This document shows, one piece after another, positions 26,778-35,405 of a stretch of 64,000 nt of DNA; position 1 is the stretch's first letter, and every line of letters starts with the position of its first letter. The DNA comes from an uncultured Desulfovibrio sp. (GTDB lineage: Bacteria; Desulfobacterota; Desulfovibrionia; Desulfovibrionales; Desulfovibrionaceae): the NCBI GenBank assembly GCA_900546145.1, contig URBN01000004.1:1-64000 (forward strand). Direction: 5' to 3'. The position numbers and the translations under genes are program-made. The notes under the pieces are model-generated. The model saw nothing but the letters and a program-made list of their open reading frames with translations, ran no database searches and was not told the origin of the DNA.

Positions 26778-27245
26778 CTATTCCGCCACATTGGCGGTAA
26801 TATCCAGGCCGTAGCTCTCGACAAGCTCGCCGATCTTCACCCAGCAGTCAGCCAGAAGATCACCGCAGGCCACAGGATCGGGGACACCGTCCTCTCCTTT
26901 CCGGGCACCAAGCCCGGCCGCCACCTGCGGGCAGGTGTATCCGCCGTATTGCGCAGTACGTTCATAGAACCATGTGGCGTACTCGTTGAGCAGGGGGTTC
27001 AGCATCTGGTGGGGCACCTCTTCTTCCGCACCCTTGCCGCAGAGCAAAGCCAGCACACATGCACCACCAGGCAGGAGGCCGCAGTGCCCCTCGGAGTGGC
27101 CGATGCCATGGCAGAGTCCCTGAAGGGAACGCACCAGCGCCGGATTTTCCTCGCCACGGGCCTGCAGCATGAGCAGCATCAGAAGCTGGCTGCAGCAGTA
27201 GCCCTGGCGCACAAAGGGCAGTACATCCATCAGTACGGGGTTCAT
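26778..27245 (-). CDS. C-GCAxxG-C-C family protein
   Basis: 155 residues. Begins MNPVLMDVLPFVRQGYCCSQLLMLL, followed by GLCHGIGHSEGHCGLLPGGACVLALL. This is the cysteine pattern of the C_GCAxxG_C_C redox family (DVU_1555-type as I recall). Later cysteines (YTCPQVA, ACGDLLADCW) complete the set and may hold an Fe-S cluster or relay disulfides. AAGGAG lies eight bases before the ATG. It is placed 74 bases upstream of the radical SAM gene and 84 bases downstream of the ABC permease gene. Function unproved; probably an electron or sulfur carrier for the operon. Confidence 0.78.
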   Translation of the reverse strand: MNPVLMDVLPFVRQGYCCSQLLMLLMLQARGEENPALVRSLQGLCHGIGHSEGHCGLLPGGACVLALLCGKGAEEEVPHQMLNPLLNEYATWFYERTAQYGGYTCPQVAAGLGARKGEDGVPDPVACGDLLADCWVKIGELVESYGLDITANVAE

Positions 27246-27329
27246 AACATTTTCTCCTTGCGGGCCGGAGGCCCTTTTCTCATCCTCCTTTCAGTGTATT
27301 CCCCGCATGTCCGTCTGTCCAAAAAATTC

Positions 27330-28532
27330 TTATTTTGTCCGGTAGGCCGCCAGCGCCGGCAGAACAGCAGCCACGAGCCCTGCGCCGAAGGAGACCAGAA
27401 CCAGCAGCAGTTCCTCACTGCCAATGGTCACGGGAATCAGTATATCCGTGCGGCCGGCCAGATACCTCGCGCAGCCAAGGGCCCCGCCCCAGCCAAAAAA
27501 AAGACCGAAAAGACAGCCCAGAACTACCCCCAGGGACGTCAGGCACCAGACGGTCAGAAGAAGATAGCCCGGACCTGCACCAAGCACGCGCAGACGCATG
27601 AGAAGCGGGCGCCTCGCCTGAACACCGGTTACGGACACAAGCACTACGCCGGCCAGGGCTATACCTTCGGAAATGATGGCCATGAGAAAAAGCAGATCAC
27701 GTACGCCGCCAAGATCGGAAAAGAGCGACGTCAGAACCTCCCCCGTGAACACACCCTGCAGGGGAACCGTGCGGCCGGCCTCATCAACGGCGCTTTTCTG
27801 CGACCAGAAAGAACGCAGCCTGTAGGCGTCAGCCACGCCCACAGGTTTTATAACCACACAGGCGATGCCGGGAAGCTGTCTGCCCTCGTTCAGAACGGCG
27901 CCGGCTGGCTTCTCCATATCTTCATGGGGCAGGAGACCGTGCAGAATCCAGAGCGTCTCCACGGGTACGAGAACAGCCTTGTCCCATGCGCTTCCAAGAG
28001 CCTGAAGACGGCCCACAACCGTAAACGAATGGGACTCATGCCCACCCCTGCTGTGTCCGTGCTGCGGCGTGATATGCTCCCCGATATGGCTGGGAACGGA
28101 CGCACCGACCACGGCTTCACCCGGACGGGTGAAGATCCGCCCTTCCGCAACGCCGCGCTTCCCGCCGAGCGTTACAAGATCGGCAGATGTACCGACCACG
28201 GGATAGCGGCCCCAGCGGTCTCCGAAAGCAAGTGGCGCGGCCCAGGCCGTCCCTTTACTTCTCCGAACCTCGCCGAGAAGATCACCAGGAATGAGTTTCA
28301 GTGTATTTTCTCTCAGATAGACGCCTGAAAGAACAAGATCCGTGGCGCTTCCCTGGGCACCGATGATGAGATCAAAATCATCGCCCGCCCTGGCCGCGCC
28401 GGCGCGCACCGCCTTCTCAACGCTTGTTATACACACGCCGGAACCGATGGAGAGGCCCAGGAGGAGCGCGAGGGCCAGAAGACTCCATAGTCCCTTTCTG
28501 GCTTCCGAGAAAACAAGGCGCAGAGGATTCAT
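27330..28532 (-). CDS. FtsX/MacB-type ABC permease with His-rich loop
   Basis: 400 residues. One N-terminal membrane helix (LWSLLALALLLGLSIGSGV) is followed by a large periplasmic domain (about 45-265) and three C-terminal helices, the last near SFGAGLVAAVLPALAA. This is the FtsX fold, so it is more likely a mechanotransmission or export system than an importer of the classical kind. The periplasmic domain holds a His-rich segment (HITPQHGHSRGGHESH), suggesting metal contact. It overlaps the ATPase gene by ATGA. Resembles the permease of Vibrio zrg-type zinc loci by gene order, a comparison from memory. Confidence 0.8.
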   Translation of the reverse strand: MNPLRLVFSEARKGLWSLLALALLLGLSIGSGVCITSVEKAVRAGAARAGDDFDLIIGAQGSATDLVLSGVYLRENTLKLIPGDLLGEVRRSKGTAWAAPLAFGDRWGRYPVVGTSADLVTLGGKRGVAEGRIFTRPGEAVVGASVPSHIGEHITPQHGHSRGGHESHSFTVVGRLQALGSAWDKAVLVPVETLWILHGLLPHEDMEKPAGAVLNEGRQLPGIACVVIKPVGVADAYRLRSFWSQKSAVDEAGRTVPLQGVFTGEVLTSLFSDLGGVRDLLFLMAIISEGIALAGVVLVSVTGVQARRPLLMRLRVLGAGPGYLLLTVWCLTSLGVVLGCLFGLFFGWGGALGCARYLAGRTDILIPVTIGSEELLLVLVSFGAGLVAAVLPALAAYRTK

Positions 28533-29248
28533 ATGCCTGCTCCCTTCTCCGTCCGCTTCCCTCCGTTGACGCTGAGATGCCCGTCATCAAGGTAGAGACG
28601 CAGTGAAAATCTTCCCGCAATGGAGGGGTCGTGCGTCACGCAGAGAAATGTCGCCCTGAGCTCACTGGCAAGATCCAGAAGAAGATCCATGACCACGCCC
28701 GCACTTTCCCTGTCGAGACTCCCCGTCGGCTCATCGGCCAGCAGGATGCCCGGACGGCGCAGCACGGCGCGAGCGGCGGCTACGCGCTGCTTTTCTCCGC
28801 GCGACAGACGGCGCACATCGGCCCGGGGACGCACGCCGAGGACATCTAGAAGTTCCGCTGCCCTGGCCCGCAGACCTGCCGGAACCCTGAAATGCGTGAA
28901 AGTCCACGGAAGGAGTACGTTGTCGAGTGCGTTCAGAGAATCGAACAGACAGAAATTCTGGTAAATCCAGCCGATGTGACTGCCGCGCCAGGCGTCCCGG
29001 CCTGCGGCTGGCAGGCTTCCTATATCGAGCCCGTCCCAGCGCACGCTTCCTTTATCCGGCAGCAGGATTCCGCTGATGAGGCGGAGAAATGTCGTTTTTC
29101 CCGTTCCGGACGGGCCTTCGAGAACAGCCATATCTCCAGCTTCCAGGGAAAATTCCGGAATATCGAGGACCCGGCGCTTCTGTTTTCCGCTTCCCGTCTC
29201 TCCAGCGAAATCCACGCTGATACACTCAAGGCGCAGCTTCTCCCCCAT
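28529..29248 (-). CDS. ABC transporter ATP-binding protein (LolD/MacB type)
   Basis: 239 residues with Walker A GPSGTGKTTFL, the Q-loop region YQNFCLFDSLNALDNV, signature RLSRGEKQRVAAAR, Walker B GILLADEPTGSLD and switch His FLCVTHD. The LSRGEKQR form replaces the common LSGGQ. It is the partner of the FtsX-type permease, with which it overlaps by four bases. Located at the cytoplasmic membrane face. Confidence 0.92.
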   Translation of the reverse strand: MGEKLRLECISVDFAGETGSGKQKRRVLDIPEFSLEAGDMAVLEGPSGTGKTTFLRLISGILLPDKGSVRWDGLDIGSLPAAGRDAWRGSHIGWIYQNFCLFDSLNALDNVLLPWTFTHFRVPAGLRARAAELLDVLGVRPRADVRRLSRGEKQRVAAARAVLRRPGILLADEPTGSLDRESAGVVMDLLLDLASELRATFLCVTHDPSIAGRFSLRLYLDDGHLSVNGGKRTEKGAGI

Positions 29249-29251
29249 GGA

Positions 29252-29719
29252 TTATTCCCCGCTCATGTGGAATTCGGCGTCACGCAGCCTGAGCTGGCTC
29301 ACAAAGCCCGTTTCCTCATCCACCTGTGAACCTGTTTCAAGAACCCCCGTGACCGTAATCCCGGTATTGTGCTGCACAAAGCGCTGCTTATCCTTCAGAA
29401 ACACGACGATGATATTGTCTGGCCAGTCCGCGTCGGACGAGCAGAAGGGGCACAGAGAGACGGGTTCGCGCGTGAGCACGAAGAATTTGGCGTCAGCCTT
29501 GAGCGGAGGCGCCATAAAGCCGTCAAAGCGGACGCGCTTCCCTGCAAGTTCCTTCACTTTCGCGGTGAAGGAGAGTCCGAGAGGGCCGCCGGTGTACAAC
29601 TCGTCAAACCTGAGTTCAGGCAGTCCGCTGTCCCTCGCGGCACAGGGCAGACCTGGCAGGACAAAACTGATGACGCTCAGCAACAGAAAAATAAAACGGA
29701 GCGGTATATGGCAGAACAC
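29252..29719 (-). CDS. exported DUF3299-like protein
   Basis: 155 residues with an N-terminal signal sequence (FIFLLLSVISFVLPGLPCAA) and a compact domain: GKRVRFDGFMAPP, then CPFCSSDADWPDNIIVVFL. The CPFC motif and overall wording match DUF3299. GTG start at 29719, eight bases after AAGGA. First gene of the minus-strand series and directly followed by the ABC ATPase. In Vibrio, a DUF3299 protein is encoded with an FtsX-type ABC pair in a zinc-regulated locus (from memory), so a periplasmic metal-handling role is a reasonable guess, not shown here. Confidence 0.7.
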   Translation of the reverse strand: MFCHIPLRFIFLLLSVISFVLPGLPCAARDSGLPELRFDELYTGGPLGLSFTAKVKELAGKRVRFDGFMAPPLKADAKFFVLTREPVSLCPFCSSDADWPDNIIVVFLKDKQRFVQHNTGITVTGVLETGSQVDEETGFVSQLRLRDAEFHMSGE

Positions 29720-29740
29720 GGAGAGTTCCTTATGACAGAG

Positions 29741-29778
29741 CAGGCGCCACGGAAACCGCAGATTTCCGGTGGCGCCTG
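29741..29778. terminator. inverted repeat between alkaline phosphatase and DUF3299 genes
   Basis: Long stem CAGGCGCCAC(.)GGAAA/TTTCC(g)GTGGCGCCTG with one bulge, just after the alkaline phosphatase stop on the minus strand. No clear T-run, so it may be a weak or rho-assisted terminator, or an mRNA 3'-end stabiliser. Confidence 0.5.
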
Positions 29779-29798
29779 CCGTTATGCATATATGAAGG

Positions 29799-31550
29799 CT
29801 ACTTTGAAGCGAGGTTCATGGCCTCGGCAATGATTCTGAACACCTCGGTGCTGTTCAGGAAGCCGTGGAAGGCTTCGGAATTCGGCCCCTGGGCGGTAAC
29901 GACGAGGTCATCGATGGAATGCACGCCCTGAGACTCGTTATGCGGCAGATTACCAACGCGCAGGATGGCGCCGGGCACATCCTTGTAAGCCTGGTTTGCC
30001 ACGTAACGGCCGTTTTCATCCTTGATGGCCGGCACATTGGTACCTTCCATATGCGGACGGAAAGTCTCGTAATAATCCGGGAAGGCGCCAAAGAAGACGG
30101 CGAGGCGCTTCGAAACATCAGGCGTATCCGGGTAGCCGTCGCCATCAGCATCCTTATAGTTAGGATATCCGGCATGCTGGTACACACCAACCTTGTCGCG
30201 CATGTCATCACCGGGCTTCGTGTCGTCCACGGTGCCGATGACGCTGATGGTGTGCGTATGGTCTCCGGTTACGATGAGCAGCGTATCAGGGTGCTTTTCA
30301 CAGTATTTCCTGGCCTGAGCGACCACATGGTCAAACATGATTGTGTCGTACGCGGCCCGTTCCCAGTCCAGCGGATGGCTGAACTTGTCCACGAGGCCTG
30401 CCTCAACCATAAGGAAGAAGCCGTTGGGATTTTGGGAAAGGACGCTCAGGGCGGCTTCCATGGAATCGGTCAGATCAGGCTGATCGGGGAACCGGGACAC
30501 CGTGTTTTTCTTGAGAATTGCGCGGTCAAGGTGTCCGTCCATGTTACCGGTGTGGAAGAGACCGAGGAGACGGCCGGGTTTCTTGGCGAGGGCGTTTCTG
30601 AGCTCTGTCTTCGTGCTGACAACGGTATAGCCGCTGTCCCTGAACTCCCTGATGAAGTCCCTGTCATCCTTTCGCTTTGAACCGGGCGTGGTTTTGGGCA
30701 TAAAGTAGGCAGAACCGCCGCCGAGGATGACCTCGGGCTTCAGATTGTAAAGCTGCTCCACAAGGGCGGCCTTCTCGGCGCGGCGGCGGGTGTGACCATA
30801 CACGGCGGCGGGAGTGGCATCTTCGATTTCGGCATCGGACACCACACCTACGGAGCGCTTACCGACACGGCGCAGAATTTCGGTAATATTTTCCTGGCGG
30901 GGGTCGTCGAAGGGATCTTTCGTGCGGTCGCAGTATACGCCGAGCGCGTTTACGCTCGACTTATGGCCCGTCATGTAGGCGGAAGCGGTATTGGCTGAGT
31001 CAGCGGCAATGGAGTCAACGCTGCAGGTACCGAGGAGGGCCATATGCGGCATATCGTCCATGGCCAGGGAACCGTTGTACTTGCCGTTGGTAACGCCCTT
31101 TGAGAGCAGACGGGCAGCCGTACGGTGCCCGACGCTCAGGCCGTCAGCGATAAGGAGAATGACGCTCTTGGCGCGGGGTTTGCCGGCAGTACCATAGACA
31201 TCCCATTTCGCTTCAGTCCTGCCATCTGGCGCTTCAGCCGTCACGGTATACTTTCCGGGGGCAAGATGCGCGCCACGCAGGAGGATGGCAGAGGCTCCGA
31301 CTCCGGACTCTTCGGGCACGAACTCGGGCTTTCCACCCAGAACGCTTTCCGCAGGCTTACCGTTGATGAGGACTCTGACGTCTTTCTCATTCACCTTTCC
31401 GTCGAATTCGACCTTGAAGTCAAAGCGGGAACCGGCGAGAAATCTCGCCGTATCAACGGGATAAATGGAAGGGGCAGAATAGACACTGCCGGCGTATATG
31501 AACGCCAGCCCCAGAGCGGCAGACGCCGCCAGAACCGCACTTTTGTGCAT
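29799..31550 (-). CDS. secreted alkaline phosphatase
   Basis: 583 residues. The signal peptide ends around SVYSAPS (residue 26). An immunoglobulin-like N-terminal domain (about 30-125, KVEFDGKVNEKDVRVLINGKP) is followed by the alkaline phosphatase core. Metal Asp is in LLIADGLS (D136), nucleophile Ser185 in AADSANTASAYMTGHKS, with VEAGLVDKFSH and VTGDHTH as further zinc/magnesium ligand motifs. The segment DADGDGYPD is an EF-hand-like calcium loop insert. Start ATG 31550 follows AAGGA; a GTG at 31586 is possible but has no ribosome site. It releases phosphate from periplasmic esters. No Pho box recognised. Confidence 0.92.
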   Translation of the reverse strand: MHKSAVLAASAALGLAFIYAGSVYSAPSIYPVDTARFLAGSRFDFKVEFDGKVNEKDVRVLINGKPAESVLGGKPEFVPEESGVGASAILLRGAHLAPGKYTVTAEAPDGRTEAKWDVYGTAGKPRAKSVILLIADGLSVGHRTAARLLSKGVTNGKYNGSLAMDDMPHMALLGTCSVDSIAADSANTASAYMTGHKSSVNALGVYCDRTKDPFDDPRQENITEILRRVGKRSVGVVSDAEIEDATPAAVYGHTRRRAEKAALVEQLYNLKPEVILGGGSAYFMPKTTPGSKRKDDRDFIREFRDSGYTVVSTKTELRNALAKKPGRLLGLFHTGNMDGHLDRAILKKNTVSRFPDQPDLTDSMEAALSVLSQNPNGFFLMVEAGLVDKFSHPLDWERAAYDTIMFDHVVAQARKYCEKHPDTLLIVTGDHTHTISVIGTVDDTKPGDDMRDKVGVYQHAGYPNYKDADGDGYPDTPDVSKRLAVFFGAFPDYYETFRPHMEGTNVPAIKDENGRYVANQAYKDVPGAILRVGNLPHNESQGVHSIDDLVVTAQGPNSEAFHGFLNSTEVFRIIAEAMNLASK

Positions 31551-31803
31551 GAAAACACCATCCTTGTTGCGAATAAACCACTTCACCCAAAAAAACGTTC
31601 GGACGTCAGAAACAACGGAAAAAACTCCCTGACAACGGCCTGCCGGAGGACCCCCTCAGGAAAACTTTCAGTCTTTTCCACGATAACCGCGGCTTTTGAC
31701 AGAATGGCGTCTGTTCTGTGTCAACACTGACAAAACGGCTTGCTCCGCCGGCTCCGGCAGGATAGAAATCCCCCTGTTCCGATACTCTTTCAGACGAGGC
31801 CCC

Positions 31804-32766
31804 ATGCTCTATCTTACCAATGACTCACAGGATCCGGCCTGGAACCAGGCCTTTGAGGAATACGTTTTTGACCATGTCACAGGGGATGACGTTCTCCTCA
31901 TCTGGCGCAATGCTCCCGCCGTGGTCTGTGGACGCTTTCAGAACGCGTTCGCCGAAGTTTCCGTAGCCGAAGCCGTCCGCCGCGGCATCCCCGTCATACG
32001 GCGCCCCTCCGGCGGCGGTACCGTCTATCACGACCTCGGGAACGTGAACTACACCATTATCCGGGACGGTTCGCCCTATGACCGCGACTACGCTTCCTTC
32101 ATCTCGCCCGTAACCGAAACGCTCCGCTCGCTCGGCATTCCCGCGAACCTGAGCGGCGAAAGCGACATCGCCGTGGACGGACTGAAAGTTTCAGGCAGCG
32201 CCCAGCGCGCCGCGCACGGACGCGTCATGCATCATGCCACTCTGCTCTACTCATGTGACCTTGACGCCCTGCGCACCCTCACCCGCGGACGAAGGGCATG
32301 GTTCATCACCAAGGGGACAGCCTCAAAGCCCGCTCCGGTCACCAATATGCGTGATCACATGGCCTCGCCTTTCGCTTCCGCTGATGATTTTCTTCACGCA
32401 TTCACTGATGCTCTGACGCAGCGGTTCGGCGCCCATCACGGGGTTCTTCCCGGGGAAGCAGACGGAGACATCGCACGTCTGGCCCGGGAAAAATACGCCT
32501 CCTGGGACTGGACCTATGGCAGGAGCCCGGCCTTCACCTACAGCCGCAGCGCAGAATGGGGAAAAAACTGGCCGGGACAGGGAACGGTTCCCGCTGTGCG
32601 CGTCGCGTACGGGGCAAAAAACGGCGTTATCCTGGACGCGTCCTTCTCCCCCGAATGTCCGCTTCTCACGGAACGGCTCACCGGGCAGAAACTTGATCTG
32701 GACACGATCGCCCGTGTGCTGTCAGAATGCGGCATCGATGGCACTTTTCTTCCATTTCTCTTTTAA
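31804..32766 (+). CDS. lplA: lipoate-protein ligase A family (first copy)
   Basis: 320 residues. LplA attaches lipoate, or octanoate, to a lysine of a lipoyl domain through an acyl-AMP. Motifs are RRPSGGGTVYHDLGNVNYTII, GESDIAVDGLKVSGSAQ (active Lys in GLKVSGSA) and HHATLLYSCDLDAL. The C-terminal accessory domain is present (SWDWTYGRSPAF... to the end). GAGG precedes ATG 31804; the open frame upstream is not coding. First gene of a four-gene lipoate operon transcribed away from the alkaline phosphatase gene. Confidence 0.92.
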   Translation: MLYLTNDSQDPAWNQAFEEYVFDHVTGDDVLLIWRNAPAVVCGRFQNAFAEVSVAEAVRRGIPVIRRPSGGGTVYHDLGNVNYTIIRDGSPYDRDYASFISPVTETLRSLGIPANLSGESDIAVDGLKVSGSAQRAAHGRVMHHATLLYSCDLDALRTLTRGRRAWFITKGTASKPAPVTNMRDHMASPFASADDFLHAFTDALTQRFGAHHGVLPGEADGDIARLAREKYASWDWTYGRSPAFTYSRSAEWGKNWPGQGTVPAVRVAYGAKNGVILDASFSPECPLLTERLTGQKLDLDTIARVLSECGIDGTFLPFLF

Positions 32767-32789
32767 CACCAAGTGAAGGATATTGTTTC

Positions 32790-33023
32790 ATGTCTGAGAC
32801 TCTCACCATGCCCAGCCTTCGTCCTGAAATGAAGTCCGGCGTTCTCGCTGCCTGGCTTAAAGAACCCGGCGAGGCCTTCAGAAAGGGCGAACCCATTTTT
32901 GAAATCGAGACGGACAAAGTTGTCAGCCAGATCGAAGCCGTCAGGGACGGCGTCATGGGGCGCCACCTCGTAGACGAGGGTGACGAGGTCGCCTGCGGAT
33001 CGGCCATCGCTGAAATCGAGTAG
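32790..33023 (+). CDS. free-standing lipoyl-domain carrier protein
   Basis: Only 77 residues, which is one biotinyl/lipoyl domain and nothing else. It reads TLTMPSLRPEMKSGVLAAWL, then GEPIFEIETDKVVSQIEAV with Lys43 in ETDKV as the modification site, then the second strand pair ending GSAIAEIE. ETDKV is the lipoyl form; biotin carriers have AMKM. Normal E2 subunits continue with a binding domain and acyltransferase; none follows here. ATG 32790 has AAGGA upstream. It is 23 bases after one ligase gene and 5 bases before lipA, so loading and sulfur insertion enzymes are co-produced with their substrate. Confidence 0.88.
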   Translation: MSETLTMPSLRPEMKSGVLAAWLKEPGEAFRKGEPIFEIETDKVVSQIEAVRDGVMGRHLVDEGDEVACGSAIAEIE

Positions 33024-33028
33024 CTGCC

Positions 33029-33895
33029 ATGCTCAGAAAACCCGACTGGCTCCGAGTCCGCTTCAACAGCAGCGACGTGGCCCGCGTGGCGGATATCCTT
33101 AAAAACCAGCATCTCAACACGGTCTGTCATGCCGCCAACTGCCCCAACATGGGCGAATGCTTTCACAGGCGCACGGCCACCTTTCTTGCCCTGGGCAGCC
33201 GATGCACCCGCAACTGCCGCTTCTGCAATATCGACTGCGGAAGACCTGCAGCTCCTGATCCGGCGGAGCCGGAACACATCGCCGAAGCGGCAAAGGCTCT
33301 GAACCTCAGGCACGTGGTCATCACGCAGGTCACGCGCGACGATCTGCCCGACGGCGGCGCAACGCATATGGCCGCCATCGTGCGTACTGTCCGGAAGGCT
33401 CTGCCCGAAGCCACTATCGAGACACTCATCTCGGATCTTGGCGGCAGTGAAGAAGCGCTTTCAGTTGTGCTCGACTCGGGTCCTGCCGTCCTCAACCACA
33501 ATATGGAAATGGTCCGCAGCCTCTTCCCCAAAGTACGGACCCAGGGTGATTACGACAGATCTCTGGGAGTTCTGCGCGCCGCACGCCGCCTCTGCCCGAA
33601 AACACTTATCAAAACGGGTTTTATGCTCGGTCTTGGCGAGACGGACGAAGAGGTCCGGACACTCATGCGCGACGCCCTCTCCGCGGGCTGCGATATCCTC
33701 ACCATCAGTCAGTACCTGCAGCCCAGCCCGAAGCACTGGCCGCTTGTGCGCTACGCCGAACCCGACGAATTCGAAAGACTGAAGCAGGAAGGCCTCTCCA
33801 TGGGCTATGCCGTCGTGGAAAGTTCCCCGCTTGTACGCTCTTCCTATATGGCTGCGGAAGCGCTCGACGAAGTACGCAGGAAACGCTCATGCTGA
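33029..33895 (+). CDS. lipA: lipoyl synthase LipA
   Basis: Radical SAM enzyme that inserts two sulfurs into a protein-bound octanoyl chain. In 288 residues it has the auxiliary cluster C33-x4-C38-x5-C44 (CHAANCPNMGEC), the radical SAM cluster C59-x3-C63-x2-C66 (CTRNCRFC), and the terminal auxiliary ligand motif RSSYMA. The first Cys group and the C-terminal Ser identify LipA rather than another radical SAM enzyme. It begins five bases after the lipoyl carrier stop and overlaps the next ligase gene by seven bases. Confidence 0.95.
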   Translation: MLRKPDWLRVRFNSSDVARVADILKNQHLNTVCHAANCPNMGECFHRRTATFLALGSRCTRNCRFCNIDCGRPAAPDPAEPEHIAEAAKALNLRHVVITQVTRDDLPDGGATHMAAIVRTVRKALPEATIETLISDLGGSEEALSVVLDSGPAVLNHNMEMVRSLFPKVRTQGDYDRSLGVLRAARRLCPKTLIKTGFMLGLGETDEEVRTLMRDALSAGCDILTISQYLQPSPKHWPLVRYAEPDEFERLKQEGLSMGYAVVESSPLVRSSYMAAEALDEVRRKRSC

Positions 33896-34878
33896 TGCCG
33901 GAACGCGAACCCGAAGACTGCTTCAGCGCCTTCGGGCTGGAATACTACCTGGCCACTGAACACCTGCAGAAAGAACCCGTCTTCCTCTTCTGGAACACCC
34001 CGCCCACGCTTATGGTGGGCAAGTACCAGAACACGCTCGAGGAAATCGACAGGGACTTCGCGGACGCGCACGGCATCACAATCGTGCGGCGTATGAGCGG
34101 CGGAGGAACCATCTACACGGATCGAGGATCCTGGCAGTACACGTTCATCGTGCCTGGCAGCGGCTCGATCCATTTTTCCGAGTTCCTCAGGCCCATCCTC
34201 CGGAGCCTGAAGGCACTGGGTGTCCCCGCAGAGCTCAGCGGACGTAACGACATCCTCGCAGGAGGCCGCAAGTTTTCGGGCACGGCCCAGTATATGACCC
34301 AAACCGCCACCGTTCATCACGGCTCCCTCCTCTTCGAAACAGACATAGACCAGATGGTGCGCGCCACCACGGTCAAAGACTGGAAAATGAAGTCGAAGGG
34401 CATCAAATCCATCCATGACCGCGTGGTGAACCTGAGCACCTTCCTGCCCGGCATGAGCGGCGAAGAATTCAGAAGGCGTATGATTGAAGAAGTCTGCGGC
34501 AGGGATATCTCTGTTCTCAGACTCACAGACAGCGATCTGGCGCGTATAAGGGAACTCGGGAACACGCATTTCTATTCCTGGGAGGCCAGGTTCGGCAGAA
34601 ATCCCGCATGCAGCATGATCCGCAGCGGGCATTTTGCCGGAGGCACTCTGGAAATGCATCTCGAGACACGGCACGGGCTCATCAGCGAAGTGCACATCAC
34701 CGGCGATTTCTTCGCCAGCGTTGACGCTGAAACCATCGAACGTGTTCTTACCGGGCTCAGGCTCGATGAGGGCGTTATCGCTACGGCCCTCCGGAATGCG
34801 AGGCTCCAGGACGCCGTACGGGGCATCAGCCCCGAGGACATAGCCAGAACGGCGGCGGGAACGCCTCCGGAAAAGTGA
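33889..34878 (+). CDS. lplA: lipoate-protein ligase A family (second copy)
   Basis: 329 residues. RRMSGGGTIYTDRGSWQYTFI, GRNDILAGGRKFSGTAQYM (active Lys in GRKFSGTA) and HHGSLLFETDIDQM define the catalytic domain. A C-terminal accessory domain (from HFYSWEARFGRNPACS) is complete. It differs considerably from the first copy, so the two may be specialised, for example one for free lipoate and the other for octanoate or for transfer from one protein to another. Starts within the end of lipA (ATG 33889, lipA stop at 33895). Confidence 0.92.
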   Translation: MLMPEREPEDCFSAFGLEYYLATEHLQKEPVFLFWNTPPTLMVGKYQNTLEEIDRDFADAHGITIVRRMSGGGTIYTDRGSWQYTFIVPGSGSIHFSEFLRPILRSLKALGVPAELSGRNDILAGGRKFSGTAQYMTQTATVHHGSLLFETDIDQMVRATTVKDWKMKSKGIKSIHDRVVNLSTFLPGMSGEEFRRRMIEEVCGRDISVLRLTDSDLARIRELGNTHFYSWEARFGRNPACSMIRSGHFAGGTLEMHLETRHGLISEVHITGDFFASVDAETIERVLTGLRLDEGVIATALRNARLQDAVRGISPEDIARTAAGTPPEK

Positions 34879-35405
34879 TACACGGACAGCTTCTGCTGAT
34901 CCCTCCGGCTCACTCCGTACTCCGCTGTCAGCCCTGCCGGTCAGCAGGTCCATCTGGGAGCCTCGCTCCCCGGCAGCCAGGCAGGTGCCTGGCATCTAAA
35001 CGCCCCGGCTGCCCGAAAAGCGCGGAAGACCCTGCAGAGCCAGCCCCGCAGATTCCCGATCCATGACTCTGGCCTGAACGGCATAGAGGAAGAACGCCTT
35101 CGTTCCCCCCTATGCCGTTTTCCGTTCTGACAGGGGGACGCGGCTGTCTCTTGGCCGTGTGCGGCAGAACAATCCCGCCTGCCGTCTCTCCGGATTGGGT
35201 GATACGGAGAGCAATAAAAATAATCGGCGCCTTGATATCAGATAATATCCGTGTTCTTCCCCAAATTTCCGTAAAAGGCAGAGCTCCCGGACGTATCTCC
35301 TTCAGGCGGGCCTCCTTTCCCCTGTAGCAGACAGGACAGTCCCTCCACAGCCCGGAAAAATTCCCCACCGCGGAAAGAGGAGCAGAGTGAACCGGACACC
35401 GTCTG
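34879..35405. other. gene-free stretch after the lipoate operon
   Basis: 527 bases with no convincing gene: open frames on both strands lack ribosome sites and resemble no family. The only structure is a long hairpin at 35077-35121. Around 35195-35255 the DNA is AT-rich and could hold a promoter. Confidence 0.45.
35077..35121 (+). terminator. hairpin terminator after the lipoate operon
   Basis: AACGGCATAG/CTATGCCGTT stem with an inner GAACG/CGTTC pair and TTTT after it. It is about 200 bases beyond the last stop, so its assignment to this operon is provisional. Confidence 0.55.

Noticed and set aside
25298..27245. Selenocysteine in the radical SAM or C-GCAxxG-C-C protein
   Set aside because: Relatives can be selenoproteins, but both frames here are continuous with Cys at the expected places and no in-frame TGA needs recoding.
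34928..35368. Open frames on both strands in the gap after the lipoate operon
   Set aside because: No ribosome sites, composition unlike neighbouring genes, and no recognisable motif.
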